The notes: a model not told the origin generated them from the letters alone. 52,453 nt of DNA from Deltaproteobacteria bacterium UBA5799 (GCA_002418185.1 DIDN01000030.1:1-52453); one strand, 5' to 3'; positions 41,658 to 50,271 are shown, counted from the stretch's first letter. Translations and numbers: made by a program.

Positions 41658-42282
41658 CCTGCCCCTCCGTTGCGGGTGCCGCCTGGCGCGGCCCTTCCTC
41701 CGCCTTCATCATCTCCTCGCGGGGGAAGTTCGCCACCACCTGCTCCACCGCCCTGTTTATGTTCTTTATGACCGCCTCTGACGATATCGTTGCTCCTGTT
41801 ATGGCCTGTATCTGGTTGGGCCTTTCCGGCTTCCTGTACTTTATGTACTCTATCCTGGGCCTCGTTTCGAGGCCCTTGAACTGGTCCTTGAACGACTCGT
41901 CCCTTATCCTGTCGCCGAGGCCGGGTGTTTCGAGCTGTTCGAGCACCTCTATGCCCTTGAGCCTCAAGTAGTCGAGGTCGAGGCCCACCATGAGGCCTAT
42001 GTTGGCGGAAAAACCGTTCCCGTCCGCCTTGAAGGCGACTCCCACAGGGAGCCCTCCGGCGTCAATGCCTTTATAGACGATGAGCTTCTGCTGCCCTACG
42101 GTCTTTTCGACCACCTTGAAGTCCTTCGCCTCCGGAAGCACCATGAATATGGCCTCCCGGAGTTCCTTTTCCTTGTTGGCCTTTATTAACGGCTCTGCCT
42201 TCGTAAAGACGCCCGACAGGACGGCCCCGGAAAGGGCTCCGACGATTATGAGGTTGAGGAGCATTTTTTTCACGCCGTTCAA
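41644..42282 (-). CDS. rnfG: Rnf complex subunit G (FMN-binding)
   Basis: 212 residues: an N-terminal membrane anchor and a periplasmic FMN-binding domain. The flavinylation motif is ITGATIS (161-167); in the family the Thr of GAT (T165) carries covalently bound FMN put on by ApbE. No apbE is in the window. The start is TTG supported by GGAGG six bases upstream, 30 bases after rnfD. Confidence 0.94.
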   Translation of the reverse strand: MNGVKKMLLNLIIVGALSGAVLSGVFTKAEPLIKANKEKELREAIFMVLPEAKDFKVVEKTVGQQKLIVYKGIDAGGLPVGVAFKADGNGFSANIGLMVGLDLDYLRLKGIEVLEQLETPGLGDRIRDESFKDQFKGLETRPRIEYIKYRKPERPNQIQAITGATISSEAVIKNINRAVEQVVANFPREEMMKAEEGPRQAAPATEGQDAAR

Positions 42283-42312
42283 ATAAAGCCTCCAGTATGC
42301 CGAAAGGCTGAC

Positions 42313-43365
42313 TTAGCCTTTACCTGACTTCACCATGCCGAATACCCTCGGCCTCGTGTGCTTGTTAAGGAGCGGCACAAAGGCGTTCATGAAGAGTATC
42401 GAATACATGACCCCCTCGGGAAGGCCGCCGAATATCCTTATCACCACCGCCATCACACCGGCAGCTATGACGAATATCCACTGCCCGAGCGATGTAGTGG
42501 GAGAGGTCACCATATCGGTCACCATGAACCAGGCCCCGAGCATCGCGCCCCCGGCAAAGAGGTGAAAGAGAGGGTCCGGGTACCTGGCCGGGTTTACGAG
42601 CCAGAAAACGGCCGAGACGGCGGCTATGGTTCCGAGATACCCGAGCGGTAGCTTCCAGTTTATGTAGCCCTTGTACCTGAGGTACAGGCCGCCGATTATT
42701 ATGGCCAGGGCCGAGGTCTCGCCGAGCGAGCCCGCGGTGTTGCCGAGGAACATGTCAAGGAGGTTGAAGTCCATGTTGCCCTCGAACTTCCAGAGCCCTA
42801 TCGGGGTAGCGGCGGTCACCGCGTCAACCGCCTTCTCCACCGTCCTCGGCTCCACCCATGTGGTCGTAAGCACCGGGTAAGTGGCCATGAGGAACGCCCT
42901 TCCGAGGAGCGCTGGGTTGAATATGTTGTAGCCCAGGCCGCCGAAGAGCTGCTTGCCGACGCCAATTGCGAAGAACGAACCGAGAAACGCGCCGAAAAGG
43001 GGAAAGCCCGCCGGAAGCGTCATGGCAAGGAGCATGCCGGTTATGACCGCGCTCCCGTCGTGTATCTTTACGGGCTGCCTCCTTATCCTCTGGAAGGCGT
43101 ATTCGGTGGCGAGGCACGACGCAATACAGAAGACGATGAGGAGGAGCGCCCTCCATCCGAAGAAGTAGATGCTTGCGGCTGCCGCGGGCATGAGAGCCGC
43201 AACGACCGTGTGCATTATCTTCGGTATGCTCTCGTCCGCCATGAAGTGCGGGGAAGAGGATACTATGAGCCGCGCCGCGGCTGCCGGGGCCTCTGCTGCG
43301 GCCTCCCTGACAGAAGGCTTGCCGACCGCGGTGCCGGGTGTCGTATTAGTGGTTTTCTGGTCCAT
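42313..43365 (-). CDS. rnfD: Rnf complex subunit D (FMN-binding membrane subunit)
   Basis: 350-residue NqrB/RnfD-family membrane protein with about ten helices. An N-terminal Ala-rich, soluble lead-in (to about residue 35) precedes SSPHFMADESIPKIMHTVV. The FMN-Thr motif is in TDMVTSPTTSLGQ, and GYNIFNPALLGRAF is also typical. It forms part of the ion-translocating core. It begins 64 bases after rnfC. Confidence 0.95.
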   Translation of the reverse strand: MDQKTTNTTPGTAVGKPSVREAAAEAPAAAARLIVSSSPHFMADESIPKIMHTVVAALMPAAAASIYFFGWRALLLIVFCIASCLATEYAFQRIRRQPVKIHDGSAVITGMLLAMTLPAGFPLFGAFLGSFFAIGVGKQLFGGLGYNIFNPALLGRAFLMATYPVLTTTWVEPRTVEKAVDAVTAATPIGLWKFEGNMDFNLLDMFLGNTAGSLGETSALAIIIGGLYLRYKGYINWKLPLGYLGTIAAVSAVFWLVNPARYPDPLFHLFAGGAMLGAWFMVTDMVTSPTTSLGQWIFVIAAGVMAVVIRIFGGLPEGVMYSILFMNAFVPLLNKHTRPRVFGMVKSGKG

Positions 43366-43429
43366 ATCCTCTTTATGATTCCGCCGTAACGAGGTTTTTT
43401 TCCGGGCCGCCTCTATGGGCCCGGGGCGG

Positions 43430-44764
43430 TCATTTCGCGCCCTGGGCCTTGCGGGCCTCCTGGCGGAGCTTGAGCTTCCCGACGCGTATCCATTGTATGA
43501 GGGGCCTTTTCGCCGGGCACACGTAGGAGCAGCAGCCGCACTCCAGGCAGCTGAGGCCGTCGAGCGCGCTGATCTCCGCGGTCATCTGGAGTTTCCCGTA
43601 ATCGCCCAGCCTGTATGGCATGAGGCCCATGGGGCAGACTTCGACGCAGTTCCCGCACTTTATGCAGGGCTCGTAGGGCCGCACCTGTATCTCGTCCGCG
43701 GAGATGACGGTTATGCCGGTTGTGCCCTTTGTAACAGGGACGGCAAGAGTGGATTGCGAATTTCCCATCATGGGACCGCCGTTAAGGACCTCTATCTCAC
43801 TGCCGACGAGGCCGCCGCACTGGTCTATGACCTCCCCGAACAGGGTGCCCACGCGGACCCTGAGGTTTTTGGGCTCCCTTACGCCGTTCCCGCTTATGGT
43901 GACCACCCTTTCGATGAGCGGCTTTCCCCAGTTGAGGGCCTCAAAAACGGCGACGGCCGTGCCCACGTTATTTACGAGCACGCCCACATCGAACGGCAGC
44001 TTCCCGGGGGGCACCTTCCTTCCCACGGCAGCCGAGATGAGCATCTTCTCCGCGCCCTGGGGGTACTTGGCCTCGAGTACCGTTATCCCTATCTCAGGCG
44101 AGCCCGAGAGCGCCCTTGTGAGGGCATCGATTGCATCGGGCTTGTTCTCCTCTATGCCGATGAATCCCCTTGCCGCTCCGGACGCCCTCATGAGGGCCTT
44201 AAGCCCCCATACTACCTTTTCGGGCTCCTCGACCATTGTCCTGTGGTCTGCCGTAAGGTACGGCTCGCACTCGCACCCGTTGAGTATGACGGTATCCACG
44301 GCCTTGCCCTTTGGGGGCGAAAGTTTTACGGAAGAGGGGAACGCCGCCCCTCCCAGGCCGACTATGCCGGCTTCCCTAATGGCCTGGCGCACGGCCTCGG
44401 GCTGGAGCGCGCCGATATCGACCACTTTACCGTCGGAGCCCCATTGCCTCAGGGAGCCGTCGCCCTCGATGACGACCGAGGCGCACCTGTAGCCGTTGGG
44501 GTGGTTGGCAAGCTCGATATCCTTTACTTTGCCTGAGATGCTCGCGTGGACGGGGGCGGTGACAAAGGCCTTGACGTCGCCTATCTTCTGCCCCTCCTGG
44601 ACGGTCTCGCCCTTTTTGACAAGCGGCTCGCAAGGCGTTCCGGCATGCTGCTGCAGCGGTATGACTACCGTCCTGGGCAGGGCAGCCGGCTCGACCCTCT
44701 TGCCGGAAGTAAGCTCTTTATAATAAGAGGGATGGATCCCTCTCTCGAAAGTCCTGTGTCCCAT
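43430..44764 (-). CDS. rnfC: Rnf complex subunit C (NADH-interacting)
   Basis: Peripheral subunit carrying NAD(H)- and FMN-binding regions. 444 residues from ATG 44764: HRTFERGIHPSYYKELT, GIVGLGGAAFPSSVKL and NGCECEPYLTADHR are conserved. Two C-terminal [4Fe-4S] motifs are C367/370/373/377 (CIKCGNCVEVCP) and C406/409/412/416 (CLECGCCSYVCP). A GTG six codons earlier is an alternative. First gene of the rnf operon in CDGEAB order, as in Acetobacterium and clostridia. Confidence 0.95.
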   Translation of the reverse strand: MGHRTFERGIHPSYYKELTSGKRVEPAALPRTVVIPLQQHAGTPCEPLVKKGETVQEGQKIGDVKAFVTAPVHASISGKVKDIELANHPNGYRCASVVIEGDGSLRQWGSDGKVVDIGALQPEAVRQAIREAGIVGLGGAAFPSSVKLSPPKGKAVDTVILNGCECEPYLTADHRTMVEEPEKVVWGLKALMRASGAARGFIGIEENKPDAIDALTRALSGSPEIGITVLEAKYPQGAEKMLISAAVGRKVPPGKLPFDVGVLVNNVGTAVAVFEALNWGKPLIERVVTISGNGVREPKNLRVRVGTLFGEVIDQCGGLVGSEIEVLNGGPMMGNSQSTLAVPVTKGTTGITVISADEIQVRPYEPCIKCGNCVEVCPMGLMPYRLGDYGKLQMTAEISALDGLSCLECGCCSYVCPAKRPLIQWIRVGKLKLRQEARKAQGAK

Positions 44765-45153
44765 TGTCAAAGGTGGTCCCACAGATACTATTTTTGCCCT
44801 TCGCGGTCAAGGGTATTCGTCCAGCCGGAATCCGGGACCTCCCCATTTCAGCGCCGCCGCTCCCTCAACCGGCCCGCAATAAAAAAACCGTCACGGCGCC
44901 GCATCCGGCATCGGCATGCAGGATGTTGGGCCCAGACGGTCGGCAAGCGCTTCGGTTCTTTCCCGTTCCCCGGTGGTTGTCCACCTTGATTCCGTCAGTT
45001 ACGGGAAATTTATGGGGAAATAATAGGAATATCTTAATCCAGGACCGCCGGACTTGTCAAGGATATTCGAGTGAAGGCAGAGGGTCAAAACTGACCCGCT
45101 ACCCGAGTGGAACGTGGAAGAACCCCGGCTTGATGTAAAACGGGCGGCCTGCG
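44765..45153. other. Intergenic region upstream of rnfC
   Basis: About 390 bases. Near rnfC a minus-strand TTGACC (44810-44805) and TAGTAT (44789-44784) are separated by only 15 bases, a poor promoter giving a leader of a few bases. A seven-A run at 44881 (T-run on the minus strand) follows a short GC-rich stretch and could be a weak terminator for the His-rich gene. GGGTCA/TGACCC (45082-45097) is a perfect 6-bp stem with an AAAC loop, possibly an operator. No credible ORF or RNA gene. Confidence 0.45.
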
Positions 45154-45849
45154 TCAATCATCGCCGCTGAAGAGCCATATTATAAGCAGGGCCGCCGCTG
45201 TCAAGAGGCCCGTTGCGGAAAGAAAGACGCTCAAGGCGGCCATTGTGAAGACGGACTGTGCGGCGCCCGCCTCTCCGAGCGCAGTCGTCCGCAGGCCAGA
45301 TATTATCATGGCGAGCGGGTAGAAGAAGCTCCCGGTACCGAGCGAGCCTGCCGCAAGTGCCCTTACCCACGGCCTGACCGGGATGAAGGCCAGCATGAGG
45401 GATACGCCTATCGTGAGCGCGCCGAGGCCCATTGCGTGGGCATGGGCCTTCGAGAGCCTTTCATGCGCGGCCCTCATGTCGGGGCTTTCAACTGAATGGA
45501 CGGGCGCATCGTCATGCCCGCCATGCGCCCCATGACCGGCGTCCGCCCCGTAAGCCGTGTCATGCCCTTCATGGCCGTGGTGTCCGTCTACGGCGGAGGG
45601 TTGCCGGGCGACCATATGCGTATGCCCGTTTTCCTGTCCCATGCCGTGCGCCTCATGCCCTCCCCTGGCGCTCAGGACGAATATCTCCTCGATGTAGGCC
45701 CTCTCGGCAAGGCTCAGGCCCCTGTGTATCTCTTCGTTGTAGACCGTCATATAGACCGCCCAGAAGACCCCGAAGACCGCGCACGAGAGCCCGAGCAAAA
45801 GCCCTATGCCGACGACTTTCAGTTCCCGCCTGGCCTCGCTTTTCTTCAT
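45154..45849 (-). CDS. Membrane protein with His-rich extramembrane loop, unknown function
   Basis: 231 residues. An N-terminal membrane helix (about 12-36), then an extramembrane stretch (62-118) with about 12 histidines in Gly/His repeats (HEAHG, DGHHGHEGH, GHGAHGGH). Four more helices follow, the first opening with KAHAHAMGLG. The His cluster is likely to bind Cu, Ni, Zn or Co. I do not recognise a characterised family. The ATG directly follows the degP-like TAG (TAGATG) with AGGA eight bases upstream, so it is translated with the protease. It could be a metal-handling or heme/copper assembly factor; this is inference. Confidence 0.72.
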   Translation of the reverse strand: MKKSEARRELKVVGIGLLLGLSCAVFGVFWAVYMTVYNEEIHRGLSLAERAYIEEIFVLSARGGHEAHGMGQENGHTHMVARQPSAVDGHHGHEGHDTAYGADAGHGAHGGHDDAPVHSVESPDMRAAHERLSKAHAHAMGLGALTIGVSLMLAFIPVRPWVRALAAGSLGTGSFFYPLAMIISGLRTTALGEAGAAQSVFTMAALSVFLSATGLLTAAALLIIWLFSGDD

Positions 45850-46923
45850 CTAATAGTTCCTGGGCAGCTCTTCGAGATGGACCTTTATGACAAGGGTCCT
45901 TCCGCCCCGGAGGACCCTTACGGAAACCGTGTCCCCGGGCTTAAACCCGTCTATCTCCTGGTTAAGCTCGTCCATGGAGCTTACAGGCTTTCCGTTTATC
46001 CCCGTTATGAGGTCCCCGCCGGAAGCGATTATTATGTTTCCGACGCGCATGGTCCCGGTAGAGCCCCTTATGCCCGCCTTGTAGGCCGGGCTTCCACTGA
46101 ATACGTCGGCCACGAGCACCCCGCCAGAGCGGAGCCCCATCGACACCGCGTCATATGTGTCGATGGTCTGGCCCGCTATGCCGAGCCACGGCCTTGACAC
46201 ATACCCCTTTTCGATAAGCGAAGGGACCGCCTTCTTAACGGTGTCGACCGGTATCGCGAAGCCTATCCCTATCGAGCCGTTCACCGGGCTGAAGATGGCG
46301 GTATTCAGGCCTATCATCCTGCCCCGGCTGTCAAGGAGCGGCCCGCCCGAGTTCCCCGGGTTTATTGCCGCGTCGGTCTGTATTATGCCGCCCATGAGCC
46401 TGCCGTTACGGGCTCGCATGGTCCTTCCGAGCGAGCTTACGATACCGACCGTGAGCGTCTTTTCAAGCCCGAACGGGCTACCGATGGCGAGCGCCTTCTG
46501 GCCGACCCTGAGCGACGAGGAATCGCCCATGCTTATGGGCTTGAGCTTCGATGCGGGCGCATTTATCGCTATTACCGCAAGGTCGTCCCCTGAATCGACC
46601 CCCACGACCTCGGCCCTGTGCCTTGAGCCATCGAATAGCGTTACATCGAGGCTCCTTGCGCCCTCTATGACGTGGTAGTTCGTCACTATGTGGCCGCGCC
46701 CGTCCACTATCACGCCGGAGCCGGAGCCGGTGGCGGAGACCGGGTTGTAGAAGAAGTCGTACGATATGGTCGTGGTTATTATGTTAACGACCGAGGAGCC
46801 TGCCTCCTCGTAGATGCGGATGTTAGTCTCCTCCTCGCCCGGGAATCCGGAGGACGGCAGGAGAAAGGAAGAGAAGGCGAGAGCGAGAAGTGAAAGGAAC
46901 AGGTGTTTAGCGCGCCCGGTCAT
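45850..46923 (-). CDS. DegP/HtrA-like periplasmic serine protease, single PDZ
   Basis: 357 residues with a signal peptide (cut near SSGFPGE, about residue 26). Trypsin-like triad: H84 (NYHVIEG), D114 (SGDDLAVI) and S192 (INPGNSGGPLLD). One C-terminal PDZ (YKAGIRG, DLITGINGKPVSS) makes it DegS/HtrA-like rather than two-PDZ DegP. It may degrade misfolded envelope proteins or act in stress signalling with RseP encoded elsewhere in the window. ATG directly abuts the glycosyltransferase stop (TAGATG). Confidence 0.92.
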   Translation of the reverse strand: MTGRAKHLFLSLLALAFSSFLLPSSGFPGEEETNIRIYEEAGSSVVNIITTTISYDFFYNPVSATGSGSGVIVDGRGHIVTNYHVIEGARSLDVTLFDGSRHRAEVVGVDSGDDLAVIAINAPASKLKPISMGDSSSLRVGQKALAIGSPFGLEKTLTVGIVSSLGRTMRARNGRLMGGIIQTDAAINPGNSGGPLLDSRGRMIGLNTAIFSPVNGSIGIGFAIPVDTVKKAVPSLIEKGYVSRPWLGIAGQTIDTYDAVSMGLRSGGVLVADVFSGSPAYKAGIRGSTGTMRVGNIIIASGGDLITGINGKPVSSMDELNQEIDGFKPGDTVSVRVLRGGRTLVIKVHLEELPRNY

Positions 46924-47640
46924 CTATCTCAGCAGGTTGAACTTGATAATGTGCCAGAACGCGGCCACCCCGTCCTTCCAGTTTATCTTCTTGCCCTCGT
47001 CGTACGTGCGCCCCGCGTACGAGACCGAGGTCTCGTAAATCTGGCACTTCTTCCTGGCGACCTTGGCCGTTATCTCGGGCTCGAACCCGAACCTGTCCGA
47101 TTCTATCCTTATGCCCTTCAGCACCTCTGTCCTGAAGGCCTTGTACCCTGTCTCCATGTCCGTGAGGTTCAGGTTCGTGAGCATGTTTGAAAAAAAGGTG
47201 AGCACCTTGTTGCCGACCGAGTGCCAGAAGAAGAGGACCCTGTGGGACTCGCCGCCGATGAACCTCGAGCCGTAGACCACGTCGGCCTTCCCGTCGAGAA
47301 TGGGCTGCAGGAGCTTGGGGTAGTCCGTGGGGTCGTACTCGAAATCCGCGTCCTGGATGATGGTTATGTCCCCGGTCACATGGGCGAACCCGGTCCGGAG
47401 CGCAGCGCCCTTCCCCTGGTTCCTGTCGTGCATGAGGAGCTTGAGTTTCACTCCCTTTTCGCTCCAGCCGGACTCCAGGCCCTTAAGGACGTCCCTGGTG
47501 CCGTCCTTCGAGAAGTCGTCGATTACGACGAGCTCGTCCGGTATCCCCGTGGCGACCACCCTGTCTATCACCTTGGTGACGTATTCCCGCTCGTTGTAAA
47601 CCGGCATGACTATCGAAACACTCATATTACCGCTCGGCAT
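46924..47640 (-). CDS. GT2 family glycosyltransferase (polyprenyl-phosphate sugar transferase-like)
   Basis: 238 residues from ATG 47640, chosen for GGAG six bases upstream; ATGs at 47658 and 47625 are less or equally possible. GT-A fold: SIVMPVYNEREYV, ELVVIDDFSKDGT, NQGKGAALRTGF, DADFEYDP (the D-x-D site) and VVYGSRF. No membrane helices, so of the DPM1-like soluble type that loads a sugar on a polyprenyl phosphate. Acceptor and sugar unknown. First of three stop-to-start joined genes. Confidence 0.9.
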   Translation of the reverse strand: MPSGNMSVSIVMPVYNEREYVTKVIDRVVATGIPDELVVIDDFSKDGTRDVLKGLESGWSEKGVKLKLLMHDRNQGKGAALRTGFAHVTGDITIIQDADFEYDPTDYPKLLQPILDGKADVVYGSRFIGGESHRVLFFWHSVGNKVLTFFSNMLTNLNLTDMETGYKAFRTEVLKGIRIESDRFGFEPEITAKVARKKCQIYETSVSYAGRTYDEGKKINWKDGVAAFWHIIKFNLLR

Positions 47641-47923
47641 ACTTGGCTCCGGGGGCATGCTTTATTCTTGCGCAGGGCCCGGCTCCGGGCCTCGCGCGTC
47701 TCTGCCTGACCTTATACAATAAAACCGCGCTGAAATCCACCCCCGGCGTTGCGTACGGTTTTATTGGATATTGAAGATTAAACTGGTATAATCCGGGGTG
47801 CTCCGTCCGGTTCCGGTTAATCAAGAGGGCAGCATAACGGTTTTTCAAAGGGAAGCTCCCGGAAGAAAGCCCCCTGAAAAACCCGGTATACGGCCCTTGA
47901 AAATAAAGTAACGAGAGGTGCAG
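47641..47923. other. Divergent intergenic region, glycosyltransferase / cytochrome
   Basis: About 280 bases between divergent genes. It holds the cytochrome promoter listed separately, a GGCCCGG/CCGGGCC inverted repeat at 47676-47691, and a possible minus-strand -10 (TATAAG, 47716-47711) for the glycosyltransferase gene. The cytochrome mRNA leader is about 120 bases. No ORF is credible. Confidence 0.5.
47766..47794 (+). promoter_or_regulatory. Promoter of the hexaheme cytochrome gene
   Basis: Plus strand: perfect extended -10 TGGTATAAT (TATAAT at 47789-47794), a 17-base spacer, weak -35 TTGGAT (47766-47771). This is the strongest -10 in the window. Confidence 0.65.
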
Positions 47924-49051
47924 ATGAAGGCCAGATTTTCATTTATCCTGCTTGCGGGCTTGCTCGCGATGCCGCTTGCAGCCGCGGAGTCGTTTGCGGA
48001 AAGCAAGTTCATGAAGAGCTTCAGGACGAGCTATGAGCAGAACAGGTTCGACGCCCTCGGCTTCCTCGTAAAGACCAACAAGGACATAATACCAGGCGAG
48101 ATCCGCACCCTGATAGGCGAGGCCAGGGCGGCTGACGGGTTTGAGAAGAGGATGGCGATACTGGACCTGGCCGCCACCATGGCCGCCATGTACGCCGAGT
48201 GGCACGGCCAGGACGGGTCCGTGGACGAGATAGAGGCCCTCCAGAAAGAGGAGCTGAGGAAAGAGGAGGAGAGGAAGGCCGAGCTCGAGAAATGGAAAAA
48301 ATACGAGGCATTTCCCGGCAACATCCTGATGAGGGATAAGGCGGAGGCATCCGGGATGGCGCCTGTCATATTCCCTCACTGGGTCCACAGGGTCAACTTC
48401 GAGTGCAAGGCCTGCCACCCGGCTCTCTTCGAGATGAAAAAGACCGGCTCAATCGGGATGGCCGAGATATTCGGCGGAAACCTTTGCGGCAAGTGCCACA
48501 ACGGCACGACCGCCTTCAACGCCGCCGAGAGCTGCGACAGGTGCCACAGCGTAGGCACGCCGGGCGAGGCCCATCTCCTCGACCCGAAAAAAGCTGACGT
48601 TTCGAAGCTCAGGGAGACCTCCGAGCGGCTCGGGACCGGCCTTAACCTCGACCTCCTGCCGGAGAAGGCCCTGCCCTTCGACAGGTTCGGCAACATAGAC
48701 TGGGCCCTCCTGGACAAGGCCAGGAAGCCCATAAAGTCGCTCGAAGGGGAGTCCGGCGAAAAAGCCGGCGAGACAAGGGACAACGATATACTCTTCGAGT
48801 CCCCGCTGCCGTACGTCAATAACGTCCTCTTCAGCCACAAGACCCATTCCGAGAGGGTCGTGTGCTCTTCATGCCACCAGGCGTTCTTCAAGGACGAGCT
48901 CGGCGCCAACTCGGCGAGCATGCGGGACATGGCTGAAGGCTCTTCCTGCGGAGCGTGCCACCAGAAGGTGGCCTTCAAGTTCGCGGACTGCAACCGCTGC
49001 CATTCTAAGCCCGTGACCGAGGACGCCGGAGGAGCGCTCAAGAGGAAGTAG
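47924..49051 (+). CDS. Periplasmic hexaheme c-type cytochrome (two c7-like modules)
   Basis: 375 residues with a signal peptide (cut near AAAESFAES). Six CxxCH motifs: 161-165, 188-192, 204-208, 314-318, 342-346 and 356-360. They form two three-heme clusters, each preceded by a distal histidine region (VIFPHWVHRVNFEC and VLFSHKTHSERVVC), the class III c3/c7 pattern. An N-terminal helical domain (28-130) with a Lys/Glu coiled coil precedes them and is less usual. Probably an electron carrier in periplasmic respiration. ATG behind GAGAGGTG. A strong terminator follows at 49080. Confidence 0.9.
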   Translation: MKARFSFILLAGLLAMPLAAAESFAESKFMKSFRTSYEQNRFDALGFLVKTNKDIIPGEIRTLIGEARAADGFEKRMAILDLAATMAAMYAEWHGQDGSVDEIEALQKEELRKEEERKAELEKWKKYEAFPGNILMRDKAEASGMAPVIFPHWVHRVNFECKACHPALFEMKKTGSIGMAEIFGGNLCGKCHNGTTAFNAAESCDRCHSVGTPGEAHLLDPKKADVSKLRETSERLGTGLNLDLLPEKALPFDRFGNIDWALLDKARKPIKSLEGESGEKAGETRDNDILFESPLPYVNNVLFSHKTHSERVVCSSCHQAFFKDELGANSASMRDMAEGSSCGACHQKVAFKFADCNRCHSKPVTEDAGGALKRK

Positions 49052-49079
49052 GACCACAGGTTATTACGTATCCGGATTT

Positions 49080-49117
49080 AAAAAGGCCGGGGGCGTTAAT
49101 GCTCCCCGGCCTTTTTT
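49080..49117. terminator. Strong bidirectional rho-independent terminator
   Basis: AAAAAGGCCGGGG (49080-49092), 11-base loop, CCCCGGCCTTTTT (49104-49116). A GC-rich stem with A-run and T-run on either side serves both the cytochrome (plus) and the facing outer-membrane gene (minus). Confidence 0.92.
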
Positions 49118-49179
49118 GTACTCTACCGGCCTGCCCGCGTTCCGTCCTGGCGAGCGCGGCAGTGCCGTGGTTTTACTCC

Positions 49180-49926
49180 TTAGAAGTCCGCCCTCAGCAT
49201 GACGAACGGCCCCTTGAGGGTCAGGTCCGCGAGGTCGGAGTCGTGCTCCGCGTGCAGCCTGAAGTACCTGTAACCCCCGGATATGACCACAAACGGGAGA
49301 GGCTCGAAGTTTACCGAGGCCTCCGCGTCCACGAGGTACGCCTTGCTCCCCAGGGTGATGCCAGTGACCTCGCCGCCTACGCTCAAGAGGAACGGGAGGG
49401 CGGCCTGCGCGGATAAGCCGATTGTCGGGAGGGGCGCCTGGAAGGTCTCGGTCTCCTCAAGCGGGACGGACGGCGCCTTTAATGACGCTTTGCCGTCAAA
49501 GTACTTAATCTCGAATATAACGCCCAGGTGGTTGCCGAGTGTGTCGATTATATTGTACTGGTAGCCCAGGCGGTGATAGTCGATCCGAAGCTCGGATGCA
49601 ACATCGGCGTCTTCCGAGAAGGTTTCGTCTCCGAACTCTATATCAGTTGTAATCGTATTCCGGCCTTCCCACTTAAGGGGCATGAAGCCGTACCGGAGCC
49701 TGTGGCTCCCGAGCTCGAGCGTTATACGCGCATCGAAGAAATCGTCGTCGTCAACTCCGAGGTCGCGGACAAGGTCGATATTGGTCCCGACGCCCCCGTC
49801 CGAAAGCCTTATGTTCCCGTCGATATCTGAAAACCAGTACCTGCCCTCGATGTCAACGAGCGCGAATGCCGGCGGAGCGGCGAGGAACATGAACAGCATT
49901 GCAACGAACGCAACGACCTTTTTCAC
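49180..49926 (-). CDS. Outer-membrane beta-barrel protein, unknown function
   Basis: 248 residues from GTG 49926, which has a perfect AAAGGAGGT five bases upstream. Signal peptide ends near PPAFA. The mature chain alternates polar and hydrophobic residues in strands, many with aromatic girdles (RYWFSDID, HRLRYGFMPL, YHRLGYQYN, GGYRYFRL). It ends in Phe (MLRADF), the outer-membrane assembly signal. About eight to ten strands. Acidic loops (DDDDFFDAR) are present. Function not known; it faces the cytochrome gene across a shared terminator. Confidence 0.85.
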   Translation of the reverse strand: MKKVVAFVAMLFMFLAAPPAFALVDIEGRYWFSDIDGNIRLSDGGVGTNIDLVRDLGVDDDDFFDARITLELGSHRLRYGFMPLKWEGRNTITTDIEFGDETFSEDADVASELRIDYHRLGYQYNIIDTLGNHLGVIFEIKYFDGKASLKAPSVPLEETETFQAPLPTIGLSAQAALPFLLSVGGEVTGITLGSKAYLVDAEASVNFEPLPFVVISGGYRYFRLHAEHDSDLADLTLKGPFVMLRADF

Positions 49927-50051
49927 GAAATACCTCCTTTTCAGACCTGAGCAATCAAAAACGGCGTGCAATTATTCTCTTTTCGGCGGTATCGCGGGCG
50001 AGCTTTAGATATTAGACGACATCTAACCGGTTGCCGGATAATCACGAGAGC

Positions 50052-50140
50052 TGTCATTCTGAGGGGCCGAAGGCGGCGAAAAACCTGGTAATTTCTTGAC
50101 GTTATCGGCGCCGAGATTCTTCGCTTAGCTCAGAATCACA
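50052..50140. repeat. Repeat family A, copy 3
   Basis: Begins TGTCATTCTGAGGGGCCG and ends GATTCTTCGCTTAGCTCAG then AATCACA, an imperfect inverted repeat like the copy at 25773. About 89 bases long, non-coding. Confidence 0.75.
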
Positions 50141-50186
50141 GGCTGAAATAGTTCAGTAAGCTGCTAAAAGGGACAGGAGTTTCTCG

Positions 50187-50220
50187 CGCAGTCAAGGGAG
50201 GGCCGTGAGCATTTTTATTC
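50187..50220. repeat. Repeat family C, short copy
   Basis: CGCAGTCAAGGGAGGGCCG followed directly by TGAGCATTTTTATTC. GTGAGCATTTTTATTC (50205-50220) is identical to 52427-52442, and the CGCA-TCAAG-GGCCG part matches 52379-52395. Relative to that copy about 31 central bases are missing. Confidence 0.65.
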
Positions 50221-50271
50221 ACGTACAATGCAGAGCCCGGTAAAAGAATTTTCAGAGTTGCCGCAGGCGGC

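Larger units (their letters stand above)
49927..50271. other. Repeat-bearing intergenic region
   Basis: About 345 bases between the outer-membrane gene and the LPP20-like gene. It holds repeat family A copy 3 (50052-50140) and repeat family C copy 1 (50187-50220). The outer-membrane gene promoter must lie in 49927-50050; I cannot pick out a good pair. No ORF. Confidence 0.55.

Noticed and set aside
45082..45097. GGGTCA-AAAC-TGACCC hairpin as a terminator
   Set aside because: Stem of only 6 bp and no U-run on either strand; an operator is possible but unsupported.
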